64,000 nt of DNA from Hybos culiciformis (Eukaryota > Arthropoda > Insecta > Diptera > Hybotidae), in contig OZ023273.1 in NCBI GenBank assembly GCA_964007475.1, positions 34,036,436-34,100,435 on the forward strand, given 5' to 3'. Shown here one piece after another: positions 23,265 to 37,029 of the stretch (positions are counted from its first letter, which is position 1; each line of letters begins with the position of its first letter). The position numbers were made by a program, and so were the translations under genes. The notes under the pieces were generated by a model. That model ran no database searches. It saw only the letters and a program-made list of their open reading frames with translations, and had not been told where the DNA came from.

Positions 23265-26200
23265 TTAAATTAATTTTCGATTTATTTATATTCCGTAATA
23301 TTACTATTTGTAATTTATGCAAAATTAAATTTGAATTCATAGTTTCGTTTTCGTTTATAATGCTTATATTTTATTTTTATGATGATAATCGATGTAGTAT
23401 TAATCTAAAACTTTGATTTCTGGTGTTTGTAGCAAAAAAAATCTAAAATTAAAATTTCCGATACCTAGAAAAATATTTGCATAATCCTCAGGGAGTTTAA
23501 TGTAAAGTTAAAGAAAAAAGCAGATTTTGATCCTGGGCTTTTTAATGACTAGAAATATGGTAGTTTGAGTAAATGGTTTTTGCTTTTGTTTGTAATGATT
23601 TTCGAATGAATGCGTGTTATAATTTTTTGTTCGTATATATAAAATATTAAATAATTTATTCCTTTTGGATGAAATACGGAGATAAGTATTACATATTTTA
23701 AATGAAATTTTTTACATATAGTCAAGAATTTACATTTCTAAATTTAAACGAAATGAATTGGCACAAAACAGTGAATGTAGATCATTTAGATATAATCCAA
23801 AAAGTGTTCTTAAATTTATATATTATGCTTTTTAGAGTTTACGTTGACTTGTGCATTTAAATACGTTTACATATACTTTAAAATTTACTTATATTTACAT
23901 AGTATGAACTGAATCTCTTATTACATTTATAAAGAATTAGATAAACATATTCATATGATTTTAAGTCCTTGTACTTTCGACGCCTCGAACATTTTATACA
24001 ATTTTCTCTATTAAAAAGCATAAAAACGATGTATTTGGTTCAAGGTACAATATGTTCATATTGGTTTGGCTTTTCAATCACTTAATATTTTCTAAGTCGG
24101 CTGTCTGTCACGTTTAGTTTTATTGTCATCATTAACGGCTCGTTCAAAGTTGGGTTTGACATTTGAAATACATATTATTAATGTACAATTCGTAACTTTG
24201 AAAACCTAAATTTTTATTAAAATCAGACGTTATATTGTTTAAAAATTAATTTGTGTGAAAAATATAAATTTTTTTGTATCTTTGAAAACGAATAATAATA
24301 TTTTCTTCTAAATATAATATAACAAAAAATATTGAATAATTTTAACATGAAGAAAATTTAAAAGGTAATTTTTTCGTAAATACGCAATATTTATTTCATT
24401 AAAAAAAGAAATAAACAAATTGACCCAAATTTTATTTGAAAAAATACAATATGTGTGATGTATTTGTGTTCAACCCCTATTTTAAATCAGAAAAATATTA
24501 TGCAATGGGCGGTGTTAAAAAAAAACAACATCCATACCTTAAAATTATATAGTTAAATATACAATCTGTGTTATTTAAATTTTTGTAAATGTAATGTAAA
24601 CTCAAAATACTAATAGTGGTAGGTTTTGTGATTTTTTATATCATCCCTTTTTTTTCTATCTATTTATCTCGTAAGTTTTAGGCAAAAAAAATTAACTACG
24701 TAGTAAATTTTTGGCAAATACATATATATTCATAAAATTTATTTATTTTTTTCTTTTTTCACATAAAAAAAATTTTTTTTCATTAATAATCAAAATTATA
24801 ATAAAAGTTGAGAATACGAAAAAAAAATACATACTTTGGTTAATAATATCCACGGATATACTTACCATTTCCTTGTACTTAAAACGAAAAACTTACTTCT
24901 GCACTTAACAGTATAGAAAAAAAAATTCTTTTATATTTTCCATTATAGAAGACGTAGATTTATTTTTTTTTTCTCTCCTTCATCATTATTATAATTTTAA
25001 CAATTTTGTTATCAAATAATCAAGAACAAAAAAAAAATTAAATCTTAAGAAATAATGACATCACTTCATCATCACTTGCTTTCATAATATTCATCATTTT
25101 TATAGTTTTATATCTTATTTTCATCATATTTTTTCACTTAAATTGTATGTATAGTGTAAAATAATGTAAATATAGAGAAAGAAAAAATAAACGAATTTTT
25201 TTTCACAAGGATTTTTGAATCCTTTTTTGATGATGATTTTATTTTTGCATCTTAAAACAAAACATTTATTATTTTTTATTTTTTTTAACAATTTTTTTTT
25301 TTGTTATTTTTGCATTTTCGAAGCTATTTCAGACATTTTTAGTCAAAAATAATGATACATAATGTCTGTCAAATGTACAATTTAAACCTTTACCCTGAAA
25401 TATCAAGTTTAACATGAAAAACAAAAGAAAATAGAAAAAAAAATATTAAGATATATATTTCTTAATAAATTTTCACTTTAAAGCTCATTTTCAGCTATTC
25501 CCGAAAGATATTTGCATAATTTTCTTTGGGAGTTTTTTTTTTCGCTTTTTTGCTTTTAAATTCAATTTATGATTTAAAAAAAATATTTGAAAAAATTCAA
25601 GTAGAATAATTTAGTTTTAAAAAATTTAATATTTTGTATTTTTAAGATGTAGGTGTACTTTGCACTGTCAATAATGTTTTAGTTTTCTTAGTTCAATCCT
25701 AGTTATTCAGGCTATATTAATTTCTAAGGGGTTTTTTAAGCTCCAGTGTGTGTTAAAATAAATGAAAATGTTCCGTGTCGACGTCATAAGCAGAGTGATG
25801 ATAGATTAATCTCTATAATTAGAGATTAGAAGTTTATTAGTATTAATATTAATTTCTAATCTAATAAAATGGAATTTTGGAAAGTTGTAGTCAAACTTTA
25901 TAAACTTTTTAATATATATCGTAAATTTTTTTCTCTGGACGAATTATTTTACTTAACGTTATTGCTTTGAAAAAGTTATCCTATCAAAAAATCAATTTTC
26001 TTTTTAGATTTTTTTTTTTCTTACTCTATAAGGTGAATTTTTTATTTTTTTTAAAACATCTTAATTTATTTAACTTTAAAAGTTAAATTTGATCGTTATC
26101 AGTTAAAAAACACTTAACCCGTCGTGTCACAATAATTTATAAATTTCAAATTTAGTTTCCACTATAAAGAAAAAAAAACTGCAACAAATTTTCTTATCCT

Positions 26201-29200
26201 TTATGGAATTTTCTTTAATCCTTAAAACAGATGATGATTGTCTGGTCTTATATTCTTTCGTTTTTTAATTTCCTTTTTTTTTGTTATCTTAAAAAGAACT
26301 ATAGCTGCTTTTTTTTTGGTTATTTTTTCTTTTTTCTTTTTTTTTTTGTAAGAAGACAAGTGAATTTGGATCCAGACATTAAGATGAAACAAAAAATTTA
26401 CTTATTTTCATTGTACCTTTTTAAAATTTATATATATGAATGTACCATGAAATTATGCTTCTTTTTTTTTTTTTTGTTAAATAGTTTATAACTATAAAAT
26501 AATTTAAATGATAAAATGACTTTCGTTCGCTTTTCACATTTTATTATTGCGAAGAGTTAAATCTTAACTATAACCCTTTTATTTGAAGAATTTTTATAAT
26601 AAAGTCGAAGTACTAAGGCTTGTTTAAAAAGGCAAAAGATTCTACTAAATGTTTCAACATATTATACTTATGTTTGCTGTCTTTTTTAAGATAAATTTTT
26701 CTCGAAGAATAAGATTGTTTCTCTGTGCATTTTGAAGTCTTTGTGTGGAGGATCCAATTTTAACCATTCATCGGTATTTCATAAAAGATTTTTAACACAC
26801 TGAAAAAATGAATACACCTTATTTAAAAAATTTTAACACTACACTATGTTATGAAACATAATTTCGAACGAAATAAAAGAAATGCTAAATTTACCTTCAT
26901 TGCATTAAGAATAATTTCTAAAGTATTTATCATGTACAAAAATATTTTTCGTTTATTTTTTCAAGAACATTTTCAAATGTACAAAGAAAATTTTAAAATT
27001 TTCCAAAAAAGACAAATCTAATGAAAAATACAAAAATAATTTAGTGTCCTTACTCCAACCAAAAGATTTCCCAAAATACATTTTTTAAATAAATGAAAAG
27101 GATTTGTAAAACACTTTTTTCAAGATTTCTTCGTTATCCTTTTAAAATCTTATTTTGAAATTTGTATTTCTTATTATTTTTTTTTTTTTAAATAAAGATA
27201 AAGAAATTTTGAGCAACAACCAAAATTAATGGTTATTTTAGTTAAATTACTTTATTTTTAAACATTTTGTTTTTATATTATTATATTTTGAATGAAAATT
27301 TCAAAAATACAAAAATACTGATTTTTCACAGTATAACAAGTTTTGCGATGATCTTGATTTTTGTTATAATGTTCAGAATATATTTTTGGAATATTTAGAA
27401 AATACTTTGGTCAATAATTCACATAAAAAGTTGAAAATTTTCGTAATTAAAATAACTTCGACATAATAACTATTCTTATTATGTATGTATATGATTATTA
27501 TAATTATTGTACAAATAAAAATATAATTATTGTCTAAAAATTTTTATTACAATTTTGGCGTCTTAAAATTAATGTATAAAGCAGAAGGTCAACTTTTCTA
27601 AAGGTTTCAGATTCTTTAAAAATAAAAACCCCTCAGCCAGTGCATGAGTTAACATATAACTTTACTGCACTAATAATTAATAGTGACCCAACTAAAAATC
27701 TTTCATTTCAAATAATGTAATAGTTCGAAAAATAGTATTTTCGACTAATTTTTCATATATTTTTTTCACTTATGTTATCTTTCACTTTAGCTTATATTTT
27801 CTTATAGGCTAAAAGAGTACTTCACTAATGCATCATTAAACTAATCTGGTTTATATCTTCCCTTCAATGTTATGTAACAAAAAAAAATCAGATTTATTCA
27901 AAATTGAAAAATCGTATCAATTATGTATAATGTTGACTTCTTTATTAAACGAAAACTCCGAAACCTAAAATATTTTTATTTATTACAGAAAGTTTTGAAA
28001 AGAAAATGTTTCATCTTATTTTTATAGCTTTCGCGATATTTATCTTCTTTTTAATCTTTTTTTTTGAAAAACTTCATATAATACATACATATAGTATATA
28101 CAATGTATGTATTATTTATAATTATTTATTATATAAAATTTTTTTCTGTTTTATTATGATGACCCAATGATAATTGTCTTCTTTTCCTGCAATCCATTAA
28201 ATCAAAGAGGGTTAATTTTCATAAATATATTCGTGTTTTTCATATATACATAATTAAGTATGTATATACACATATATAAAAAAATGGGTGTCCATAATCA
28301 TTTATTTCATTTTATTTATTATCAGCTTCTTAAATAAAAAATAAGAAAAAAAAAAGTCAACAAGATTAATGATCAAATGATAATAGCTATTAATTGTTTT
28401 ATGGGCCATTAATACTCTTGGAAGAAACTCATTTCATATGATTTTTTTTTTCTCTTGACATTTGAAGACCAACATGTAATTTTTTTTTTTTTCTTTTCCC
28501 AAAGAAATTTATTTATTTCTGTGATTGCTGTTATTCGATAGAAAATAAATTTATTGATAACATAAATAGAATAAAAAATATCGTTTATATATTAAAAGCA
28601 ATAAAAATTATTTATGTTATTAGTGGAATATTTATTTTTTATTATAAACGCATTCAAGTTTCAAAAAAAAATTATAACAATAATTGGATGACATACATGT
28701 ATAACGAAATGCAAAATTGTCATATTTAAAATACAATAATCTCTGTCCTTTCATCGGTACATATATATAAAAGATGTGAAGAGGACATTAGTTCTACCAA
28801 CGCAGGGATTGAACTTTTTGAAAATTTTTCTCTTATATTAAATTTTTCGATAACTTAAGTTTTTCATCATCAAAAATTATCAAATATAAAAAACTAAACT
28901 AAACACCTATTTTACCAAACCGGTATGTTAATGTACTAACCAAAACAAAACTACTGAATAAACAAAAACTTTTTTTTTTCTTATATATTTTGATATTCAA
29001 GTGCTTTACCATAAATAAGTAAAAGTATATTAAAAATAATGTTTATTGAATAAAAAATTCCTAAAAAAAAATATCATGATGTGTATCCGAAAACTATTAA
29101 AATTATTAGACAAAAAAAAAAATAAAAATAAATAAATGCTGAACTACCAAAAAAAAAAAAATGTAAGCGCAGATGACAAATTTGAGATTATAGATTGGGA

Positions 29201-31699
29201 AATTTTGTGATTTTTTCTTTAACATATTTTCGAAAATATGGATAAAAGATTCAAGAGTGTGGCGCATATAAAATTTAGTAAATAAATAATGACTTTTTTT
29301 TTTTTTTAAATACCCCTCTATTAAGTGAAGACACCATAAAAAGTTATAAAATAAAATATCTGTATAATTTAAGTATCTATTTTTGGAAAAGTAGACTTGA
29401 CTTGAAAATATAGAATAAAAAAAAAAATATCAAAAAGTTTTTAATATTAAAGTTGTTTTTATTTTATTATCATTTTATAGCATCTAATTGAACATAAAAA
29501 AAAACTTTTATATTCTGTTTCGTTTCTACAAAATGTTATCAGGTTAACGAACTTTTGATAAGGAAAACTTAATTAAATAATTATAAATAAAAAAAAAATT
29601 ATTATAAAAGCTTGCTATCATCGTTGGTGTGCTGCAAAAAGTTCTAATGTGAATAAAAATTATTTAAGAAAGTGTTTGTAATTTTATTTAATTTACGAAT
29701 TTAGGCTAGTTTTACTAGCCTAAAGTTTTAAAGTTAATGTCTTTATATGGTAAATTTTAGCATGGACCGCCAAAATAACCCAAAATTTTTAAATGTTATT
29801 AATATTGTTGAAAAATTAAGTGAAATATTAATTTTTCAATTCCTAAAAATAGTTTTATTAAAAAAATATATAATTATTTATTATTAATTTATTTAAAACC
29901 TTTTTCCCATATTATTAGCAGAATAAATGGTTTTGTTGTTAAAAATAAGAATTTCTAATTCCAAATGTATTTTTATGCTTCGCTGGAAAACCTTTCTATA
30001 TACGATAAATAAATATGTGTACTTTGTTTATAATATAAATATTAATTTTTTTAGATCAAAATCATAAATTAATAAATTTTATTACCTTAACATAATGTGA
30101 AATTCTATACATAATGCAATCAATTGGTTTGTAATACCAATTACGGTTACTTTTTTTTTTTTTGTATGTTGTGCATACGTACATATATTTTCTTTTTTTT
30201 TTTATAAAATTTTTTTTCAACTTCAATAATTTTAAAGCCGCAAAAGTCGCCGCCACCACCGCAATGAGTCAAAAAAAAAAAAAAAACCAAACCATTCATT
30301 GCCATATAAAGTGTTTTTGAGAAAAATGTAAAAATATTAAATTTGTTCGGAAAAAGAAGGTCAAAAATATCTAAAAACATAAATAAGATATCATAAAGGT
30401 TTTTTTTTTCCAACGTATATATTTAATTTATTAATAAAATTTTATACATGTTGCATATACAAATATACATTTTTATTTATTCAATGTAATTTAACAATTT
30501 ATTATCTAGTGTAATTTTGAAAAATGATTCAACATATAAACCATATTTATATGAGTTTAATTAAAGACCATCGCGGATAATAACAAACTCTACCATTGGA
30601 GTAATTATAATTATTTATATCAATAATGTATAGCGTTTTAATAAAATGTAAGTAATTTGTTTTATGCTATGGTAATTAGACGAGTAGTTTTATACCAAAC
30701 TTGTGATCGGATAATTTGCAAGAACCGAAATGGGAAATATTTTTATCAGAACGATTTATGGTCAAATAGAGTAGTTTAGATTCAAAAATTTTCGATTCTT
30801 GAATTGAATGCTAACTTTTAAAATTCTAGTAATGTAATACCAATGACCAGAATATAGAATCACTGATTTAGTAATTCCTAACTTATAAAACTTAGATTTT
30901 TGATTTATTACCAGCAGTAACGTACTATATGCGATTCGAACTATCAATTTAATATTTATATTTTTTTTTTTCTTAATAATTGTATGTTAATCTCAACTTT
31001 TAACTCCAAGCGTTTTGACGTTTACCGGAAATTTTATCTCACAGAGCAAAAAAAAAAAAAAAATAATTATGATGTTGAATGTTAAATATACGACTCAATT
31101 GGGTTCTGATTATACTTTTTTTTTCCCATTTTTCATTAATAAAAGATAAATAAATAAAACGATAACTTTTATTTGGTTTTTTTTTCTGTTATTAAATTTA
31201 TTCAATAAAATTTATAAAAATATATGTACATTTATAATAAAATGCATGAAAGTAAATAACATGTTTATTTTTTCTTCTTTTTTAGTTAGTTTAAAAAAAA
31301 AAAATTAATGTATCTGCAGCAGTTAAACATAATTTTGCAAATTGTTTGCAATCAATCACTTTTTTTTTTGTGTTGGCTATAAATATATAAGCAACCAAAT
31401 TACTTAAAAAAAAATTCAGCATTGTTTGCAAATTTGTTTTTTTTTTTCATTATTCTGTACTATTACTCTTATCAAGTTTATCTATTTAAAAAGTAAATAT
31501 AAGAATTATGACTGTTATACGATAATATAAAATAATTTTATTAAAAACCTATTTAGTAAAATATTAAAATTAATTTCCGGTTGAAATTCCATTAAAATTG
31601 AATTTTTCCCAATGTTGTCGTCTTGCGTGATTATGATTTTAGCGTATTGCTGATTATTCTTCTCAAAGTTAGAAATAAAAATTAAAAAAAGAAAAATTC
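23265..31699. other. 8.4-kb AT-rich segment without a supportable gene
   Basis: The open frames here (for example 24711-24908 and 26231-26491 +, 30062-30413 -) are dominated by Phe, Lys and Ile codons from homopolymers. A patch with few homopolymers at 30545-30947 has a coding-like frame on the minus strand but no ATG start and no recognisable motif. The triplet-rich CGCCGCCACCACCGC near 30249 is the only GC-rich spot. Confidence 0.65.
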
Positions 31700-31734
31700 C
31701 CAACTTTTATATTTGACTCTGCATAATACATATC
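31700..31734 (+). repeat. Left copy of a 35-bp direct repeat flanking the hAT MITE
   Basis: This segment matches 32241-32275 in the same orientation at 32 of 35 positions; the shared core is TTTGACTCTGCA. Once the 396-bp MITE and one 8-bp duplication are taken out, the two copies lie about 137 bp apart, so the duplication is older than the MITE insertion. Confidence 0.8.
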
Positions 31735-31746
31735 GAGCAGCGTATA

Positions 31747-31754
31747 CTATACAG
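31747..31754. repeat. Left 8-bp target-site duplication of the hAT MITE
   Basis: CTATACAG here is repeated exactly at 32151-32158, directly after the right terminus. Confidence 0.95.
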
Positions 31755-32150
31755 CAGCGTTTCTCAACCTTTTTGCTATAGCGACCTATAAAATATGAGT
31801 ACAAAATAACGCGACCCTCAATATGAAAATGGTATGCATTGACAAGTAGAAGAAATGAAAGACAACTTTAAAATGTTTTATTTATTTTTATTTTAATGGC
31901 TTATTTGTTGTTGACAATTATTTGATAATTTATTAAGTCTGGCTCAAAGGATTTACTCAATTATCAATGTTAAAACAGCAATCTTTTGAAAAATAAGGTA
32001 TAGGTTAATTCTTCTTACGTAATCAAAATATTTTATTATTTTTGAAAAAATATATGTAGCATTTGTAATAGAATTTTTCCATTAAAACGACCCATTGAAA
32101 ATCTTTCGCGACCCAAATTCGGGTCGCGACCCTAAGGTTGAGAAACGCTG
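31755..32150. mobile_element. hAT-superfamily MITE, 396 bp, with perfect 8-bp target duplication
   Basis: The termini are perfect 17-bp inverted repeats beginning CAGCGTTTCTCAACCTT (31755-31771 and 32134-32150). The subterminal sequence GCGACC on the left and the GGGTCGCGACC type on the right continues the similarity. CAG...GTTCTCAACCT ends with an adjacent GGTCGCGACCC block are typical of the Charlie-like group of hAT MITEs found across animals. The exact CTATACAG duplication fits the 8-bp hAT rule and suggests a recent insertion. No transposase remnant is visible, so it would depend on an autonomous hAT element elsewhere. Confidence 0.93.
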
Positions 32151-32240
32151 CTATACAGCATACTCTTTGAAAAAAAATGGTGAAAAAAATCGTATTTTTT
32201 TTTTCCTATGGTTTTTCTTTCATACAAAATATCATTTTTT

Positions 32241-32275
32241 CCAACTTTTAGATTTGACTCTGCACAATACGTATC
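32241..32275 (+). repeat. Right copy of the 35-bp direct repeat
   Basis: Partner of 31700-31734, with three mismatches. The overlapping open frames in this area (32208-32468 + and 32132-32401 -) have no recognisable domain and are not called. Confidence 0.8.
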
Positions 32276-35200
32276 CCTTATAATTTTTTGTAATAAAGTT
32301 GAACTCACCAATTCTAAAATTATATTAACGATTGCATATTCTTTATTAGAAGATTTCACCTTTAATAAACAAGTTAAATACTTAACGCTAGAGATCGGCA
32401 ATGTGCAGACCCTGGTCTGTTTTGATCAACTAAATAGTAATCAAACTAATGAATTAAAAATAAATTAATTGGCGTACAATAAGTACGAGTATTAAAATCT
32501 AATTTTAAAGTAATGGTAATGATATTTAAATTTTGACAGAACAAAGTAGAGGATTTTATTTCTTCAAAGAAAAAAATTTAATTTAATAAAATTTTTTAAT
32601 ATGGCAAAAATGTAAACAAAAATCAAAATAAAGATTATAAAAAATTTCATTTCACTTTTTTTTTAGAACAATACAATAATAATCAGCAAATCAATATCAT
32701 CAATTTTTTAATGAAAAAAAAATATATATGTATATACAAATAATTGAAAATGATAAATGTTTGATTTAAACAATAGTGTCTGCATTTATTTTCATTCTAT
32801 ACAAACATTTTTTTTTATCGTTTGTAAACAAAAAAAAACAAATAAAATAGAATTACACTCATATGTGTTTTTTGTTCAATTTTTTTTGGCTACAAAAATT
32901 ATTAAAGAAAATTTAATGAATTTAATGATAAGAAAAATTTATTTGAGGGAAATAATATAATTAAAAAAAATAATAATTATAGAAAAGAATCTTTAAAAAT
33001 TTGTTTTGAAAATTGTAATTTTATAATCACAGAACAACACACACTTGTAAATCTATAACAGCGAACTTAATCCTGCCTCAAACTGAAATCGCAGATTTAA
33101 ATTTCCGTACAAATTTACTTTTTCATTTTAAACAGAACTGGAAACTTTATATAAAAATTGATCAAAATAATATTGAAATTAGTATGTTTGGTTTGGAAAA
33201 GTTATTAGTTACAGCAAAATCAAATAAAGATCTTATAAAAAAAAGTTTCACTTTTAACTACAAATCTTACAAATTTAATCTGTGGTAAAATAAACACTTT
33301 TAACTTAAAATTCCATTTTTTTTTTTTAAATCTTGTCTCAAGAATATTGCACTTTATCCGTCATGATTGGATTTTATATTTAACTTTTATGAATTTAAAA
33401 ATTTCATATTTTTTTTGTCAATTTTTTTTTTTTTTTTATATTGTCAATAAAATCTTCTGACAAAATTCAAAAGGAATGATTTTTATTGGATTGTAAAAAT
33501 TATTATTTTTTAAAAGAATATATTTGCAACAAAAAAAAAAAACAAAAAAGTTCACGACCCCGATTTTCAATAAAAAAAAAATATACAAAATTTATCAATA
33601 GAAATTCAAGTTTTTTAATTTTTTTTTTTTTTGAATTATTCGAAATTTCACTTTGATTTAAGAATTCTTAAGTTTCTTCTTTTTTTTTTTTCCTCAAAAT
33701 CAGACATAAAAAATATGCAATGGAAAAAAATTAAATATTAAAAAGAATAAAAACTTTTCCGTCTCATTGAGATCATCATTTTTGTTAAGGAAAATTTATT
33801 ATAACTATATTTTCCAAATTATTTTCTTATCTTTATTTCCTTAATTTATCTTAAAACTAAAATTTGAGTGAAGGATATATATCCTGTTGACAAAAGAAAA
33901 AAATTATGAACTAAGCAAACAATTATATTTTTACGAATTTTATTCAATCGCTTAAATTTAGCATTTTATTCTTTACTCGATTTCATAAAAATTTCATTTT
34001 TTTCCAATAAAATTTTATTTATTTCTTTTATCTTTCTATTTGACTTAAATATCAATTTGTTATAATGATGAAAGAAAGAATACACCAAAAAGTTGATACC
34101 TAATAAAAAAAACAAAAATCTGCCTTCCATAAAATTACATTTAGTATAACATTGTTGAATTTCCTTTCTTTTAATTTTTATTCCTTGCCATTGAACCTTT
34201 CTATTATATATAGTGAATTACCATGACACTAAAAATAAACATATTTTTTTAAGCTGTCTGTGACTGAAAATTATGAAAAAAAAAAGAAAACTCATTAGCG
34301 ATGTTTTATGTTTTATGATTTTTTTTTTATTTAATAAAATATTGGTACATTTATTTAAATAAAATGCATATTATAGACACAATGATTTTTATGCAAAACT
34401 TTATTAAATTATTCTCAATTTCTCTATTCGAAATTGAAAAAAAAAAATTTCTAACACTTTATATATAATTAAAAATTATAATAAATCAAAAGTTAAGAAT
34501 GAATGTGATATTATGCTTAATAACTATTAAATTTTTTAATATTGATTTTATGTTAGTTAAAATTATCGTAATTTTTATTTACCAAAAAATTTATTGATCA
34601 ATTCCCAACAGAGTATTAATTTTCAACTAAATATCTATTTGATTTCAAATTTTTTATCACCTATTTTATAGTTATAAAATGAATTAAGCTAAGGTATAAA
34701 AATTTTAATTATTAGAAAATTTATTTAAAAAAGTTTTACATAATTTTTTTTTTTTTTTTTTAATTTTAAAACTTTCATTAATTTGTTTTGATTAGATATA
34801 GACATTAAATATTAATATTAAATTTTATAATTCTCAGATTTTTTTTAGTGCACTCTCTTAAATTCACAATAATTGTTATTTTTTAATACAAATTCTGAAT
34901 TATAAATTTTTACAATTATGTTAATGATTTTAAACTTTGATGTTTTTAGTCAAAACTTATAAAAAAATGTTTTAATTCATGGGCAAAAGTTTGAAAATAT
35001 TGTCTGGTTAACAAAAGTTTGAATTTGTCAAGAAAATTAGAATTAAAGAAAACAAGTAGGAATAATAAAAAAAAAAAAAAAACATCTGATGTTTCACTTT
35101 ATATGCGCGCGTTTTAAAAAATAAGTTATATAAATATTGAAAACCGCATATAATTCTAATTGTGACATTTTTAAAAAATAAAAATCAATAAAAAATTTAA

Positions 35201-36999
35201 TAATTTATTATTTTTATGTGTTTTATTGTTATAAAATATACATTATTATTTTTATGTATAGCAGCTAGGTACTTAAAATTATACAACTTTAAACTTTTAA
35301 AGGTTAAATTTCCAATCCATGATTTTTTTTTTCAATTAATTTAAAGTTATATTTGCGGCTTAAGCATGCATAGCGACTGACAACATTGATTGCGGTCAAT
35401 ATTAAGACTTCGCATATAATAATATTAAAACTGAATGCTACCAGCTGTCGATAATATTGCAACGGTATATAATTTTCTAACTCAATTAAATTTTATTTCA
35501 AAATACAATTTTTTAGTTTGCCCCTTCATATTATAATTTTATTTAAAGGCTGAATTTTAGACTTAGATTCCTAAAATTTTAACACTTACCTTGATACAAA
35601 ATTATATTATTTATGGATTATTATTTTCTTTTTTCTATTTGTGAAATCATTTTAGAAAAAATCTAATTATTATTTTTCCTTAAAAAGATACGAAGGTCTG
35701 TTTTCTACTCAGTAATACCAACATTTCCAAGCCTATACTTTCATTATAATGTACATAGAACTTGTGTTAAGGCAATGTTCAAATGTTAATTTGTCGTTTA
35801 AAATACAGTGTATTTAAACTTCCAATTGCAAAAAGCATGCATATACCGACTTATAATATATTTATTAAGAGAGGATGGCATTGACCCAGAATATCTCCTT
35901 GAAATTTATATATAATTTTCTTGCAACAATAAAAATGCACTTTTTTTTTTCCATTGTAAAGTAGAATGCTGTGATTAACATATAATAAAAAAAATGAATT
36001 AATTTGTATATTTTATTTTATTTTTTTCTTGTTTTTTTTTTTTTTTTTTATGTACATTATATAAAAGGCATCTTCAAATTGTTGGTTTTGTTGGCAAAAA
36101 AAAAATAATAAAAATAAAATACCATAACCATTTGATTGCACAAGAAATTTTCAAAGAGTTGCGCTCTTAAGTGCAAAAAGAGAGTAAAAGCCTCTAGAAA
36201 ACTCATTGAACTCGAAATTTTAAATATAATATTGAATTACCCATAGAATGCATTGAGGGTGGTTGTTTCATATATGATAATAATAAAATTATATGTATAT
36301 TATGAATATTTGTGAAGTGCACTCAACAAAACTTTAATATGCTTAAAAAGTAATTATTTGCAATGACAAGCACGAATTTTAATAATGTGTACATTATATT
36401 TTTATTGTTTAAATAAATAGTATTTAATTTTAAACATTTTCTTTATTTATAACAAATATAGTTATTATAATATGTGATTAGAATTGTACAATATGTTAAA
36501 TATTTTGTTCTTTCTACCGAAGTTATCTGATAAACGAGAATATTAAAATATTAGGTACATATTTACATTAACCACATTACATATAGGCTTATCAAAATTT
36601 ATAATTATTATGACTGATTTTTTAATTAATTTTATTGATTTTGTCGGTAAAATTACAAAAAGTAGAATAAAAATAATAGACGGGATTCTTTTTTAATAAG
36701 TTTTATGGTTACTTGAAGTTTATGTTAACCATTCTTGTGCCAGAACTTAGTTGTCAGACAATCCTTCAATTATTGGTCAAGAAAAATAAAACTAATAACA
36801 CTTTTTTTTTTATAGTTTTTCTTTTGAATTTTTTATTTTAACATTTTCTTAAAAGTAATAAATTTTGGCAATAATTAGTTAACATACATATTTCTGTACA
36901 CACATATACACTAACCTTAAATCAGGTTAATCATTTGTACTTAAAATTTATAATATTTTTATTTAATCACTGTTTTTTTCTTAATTTTATTATATTAAT
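32276..36999. other. AT-rich stretch, no gene seen
   Basis: Homopolymer-rich non-coding sequence. The patch 35340-35470 has fewer A/T runs and a higher G+C content but no open frame or motif that I recognise. Confidence 0.65.
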
Positions 37000-37029
37000 T
37001 TTTTTTATATATTTTTTTTTCAGGTATGT
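37000..37029 (+). promoter_or_regulatory. Candidate recursive splice (ratchet) site, T-tract then CAG|GTATGT
   Basis: A T-rich tract with two short TA interruptions (37000-37020) runs directly into CAG (37021-37023) and then GTATGT (37024-37029). A strong acceptor fused to a strong donor with no exon between them is the known form of Drosophila recursive splice sites in long introns. It lies on the + strand, the same as the candidate exon at 15099-15139. Given the abundance of T tracts, a chance match is possible. Confidence 0.35.

Noticed and set aside
26116..26135. TTAACCCGTCGTGTCAC, resembling a piggyBac-type end with TTAA
   Set aside because: The only GGGTTAA within about 2 kb (28210) shows no further inverted similarity, so no element can be delimited.
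28762..28795. TATATAAAAG followed about 25 bases later by an initiator-like TTAGTT, a possible core promoter
   Set aside because: TATA-like strings are very common in this A+T-rich DNA and no transcript or coding frame follows.
32132..32468. Two overlapping 86-89-codon frames on opposite strands next to the hAT MITE
   Set aside because: They conflict with each other; the minus-strand frame starts inside the MITE terminus, and neither has a recognisable domain.
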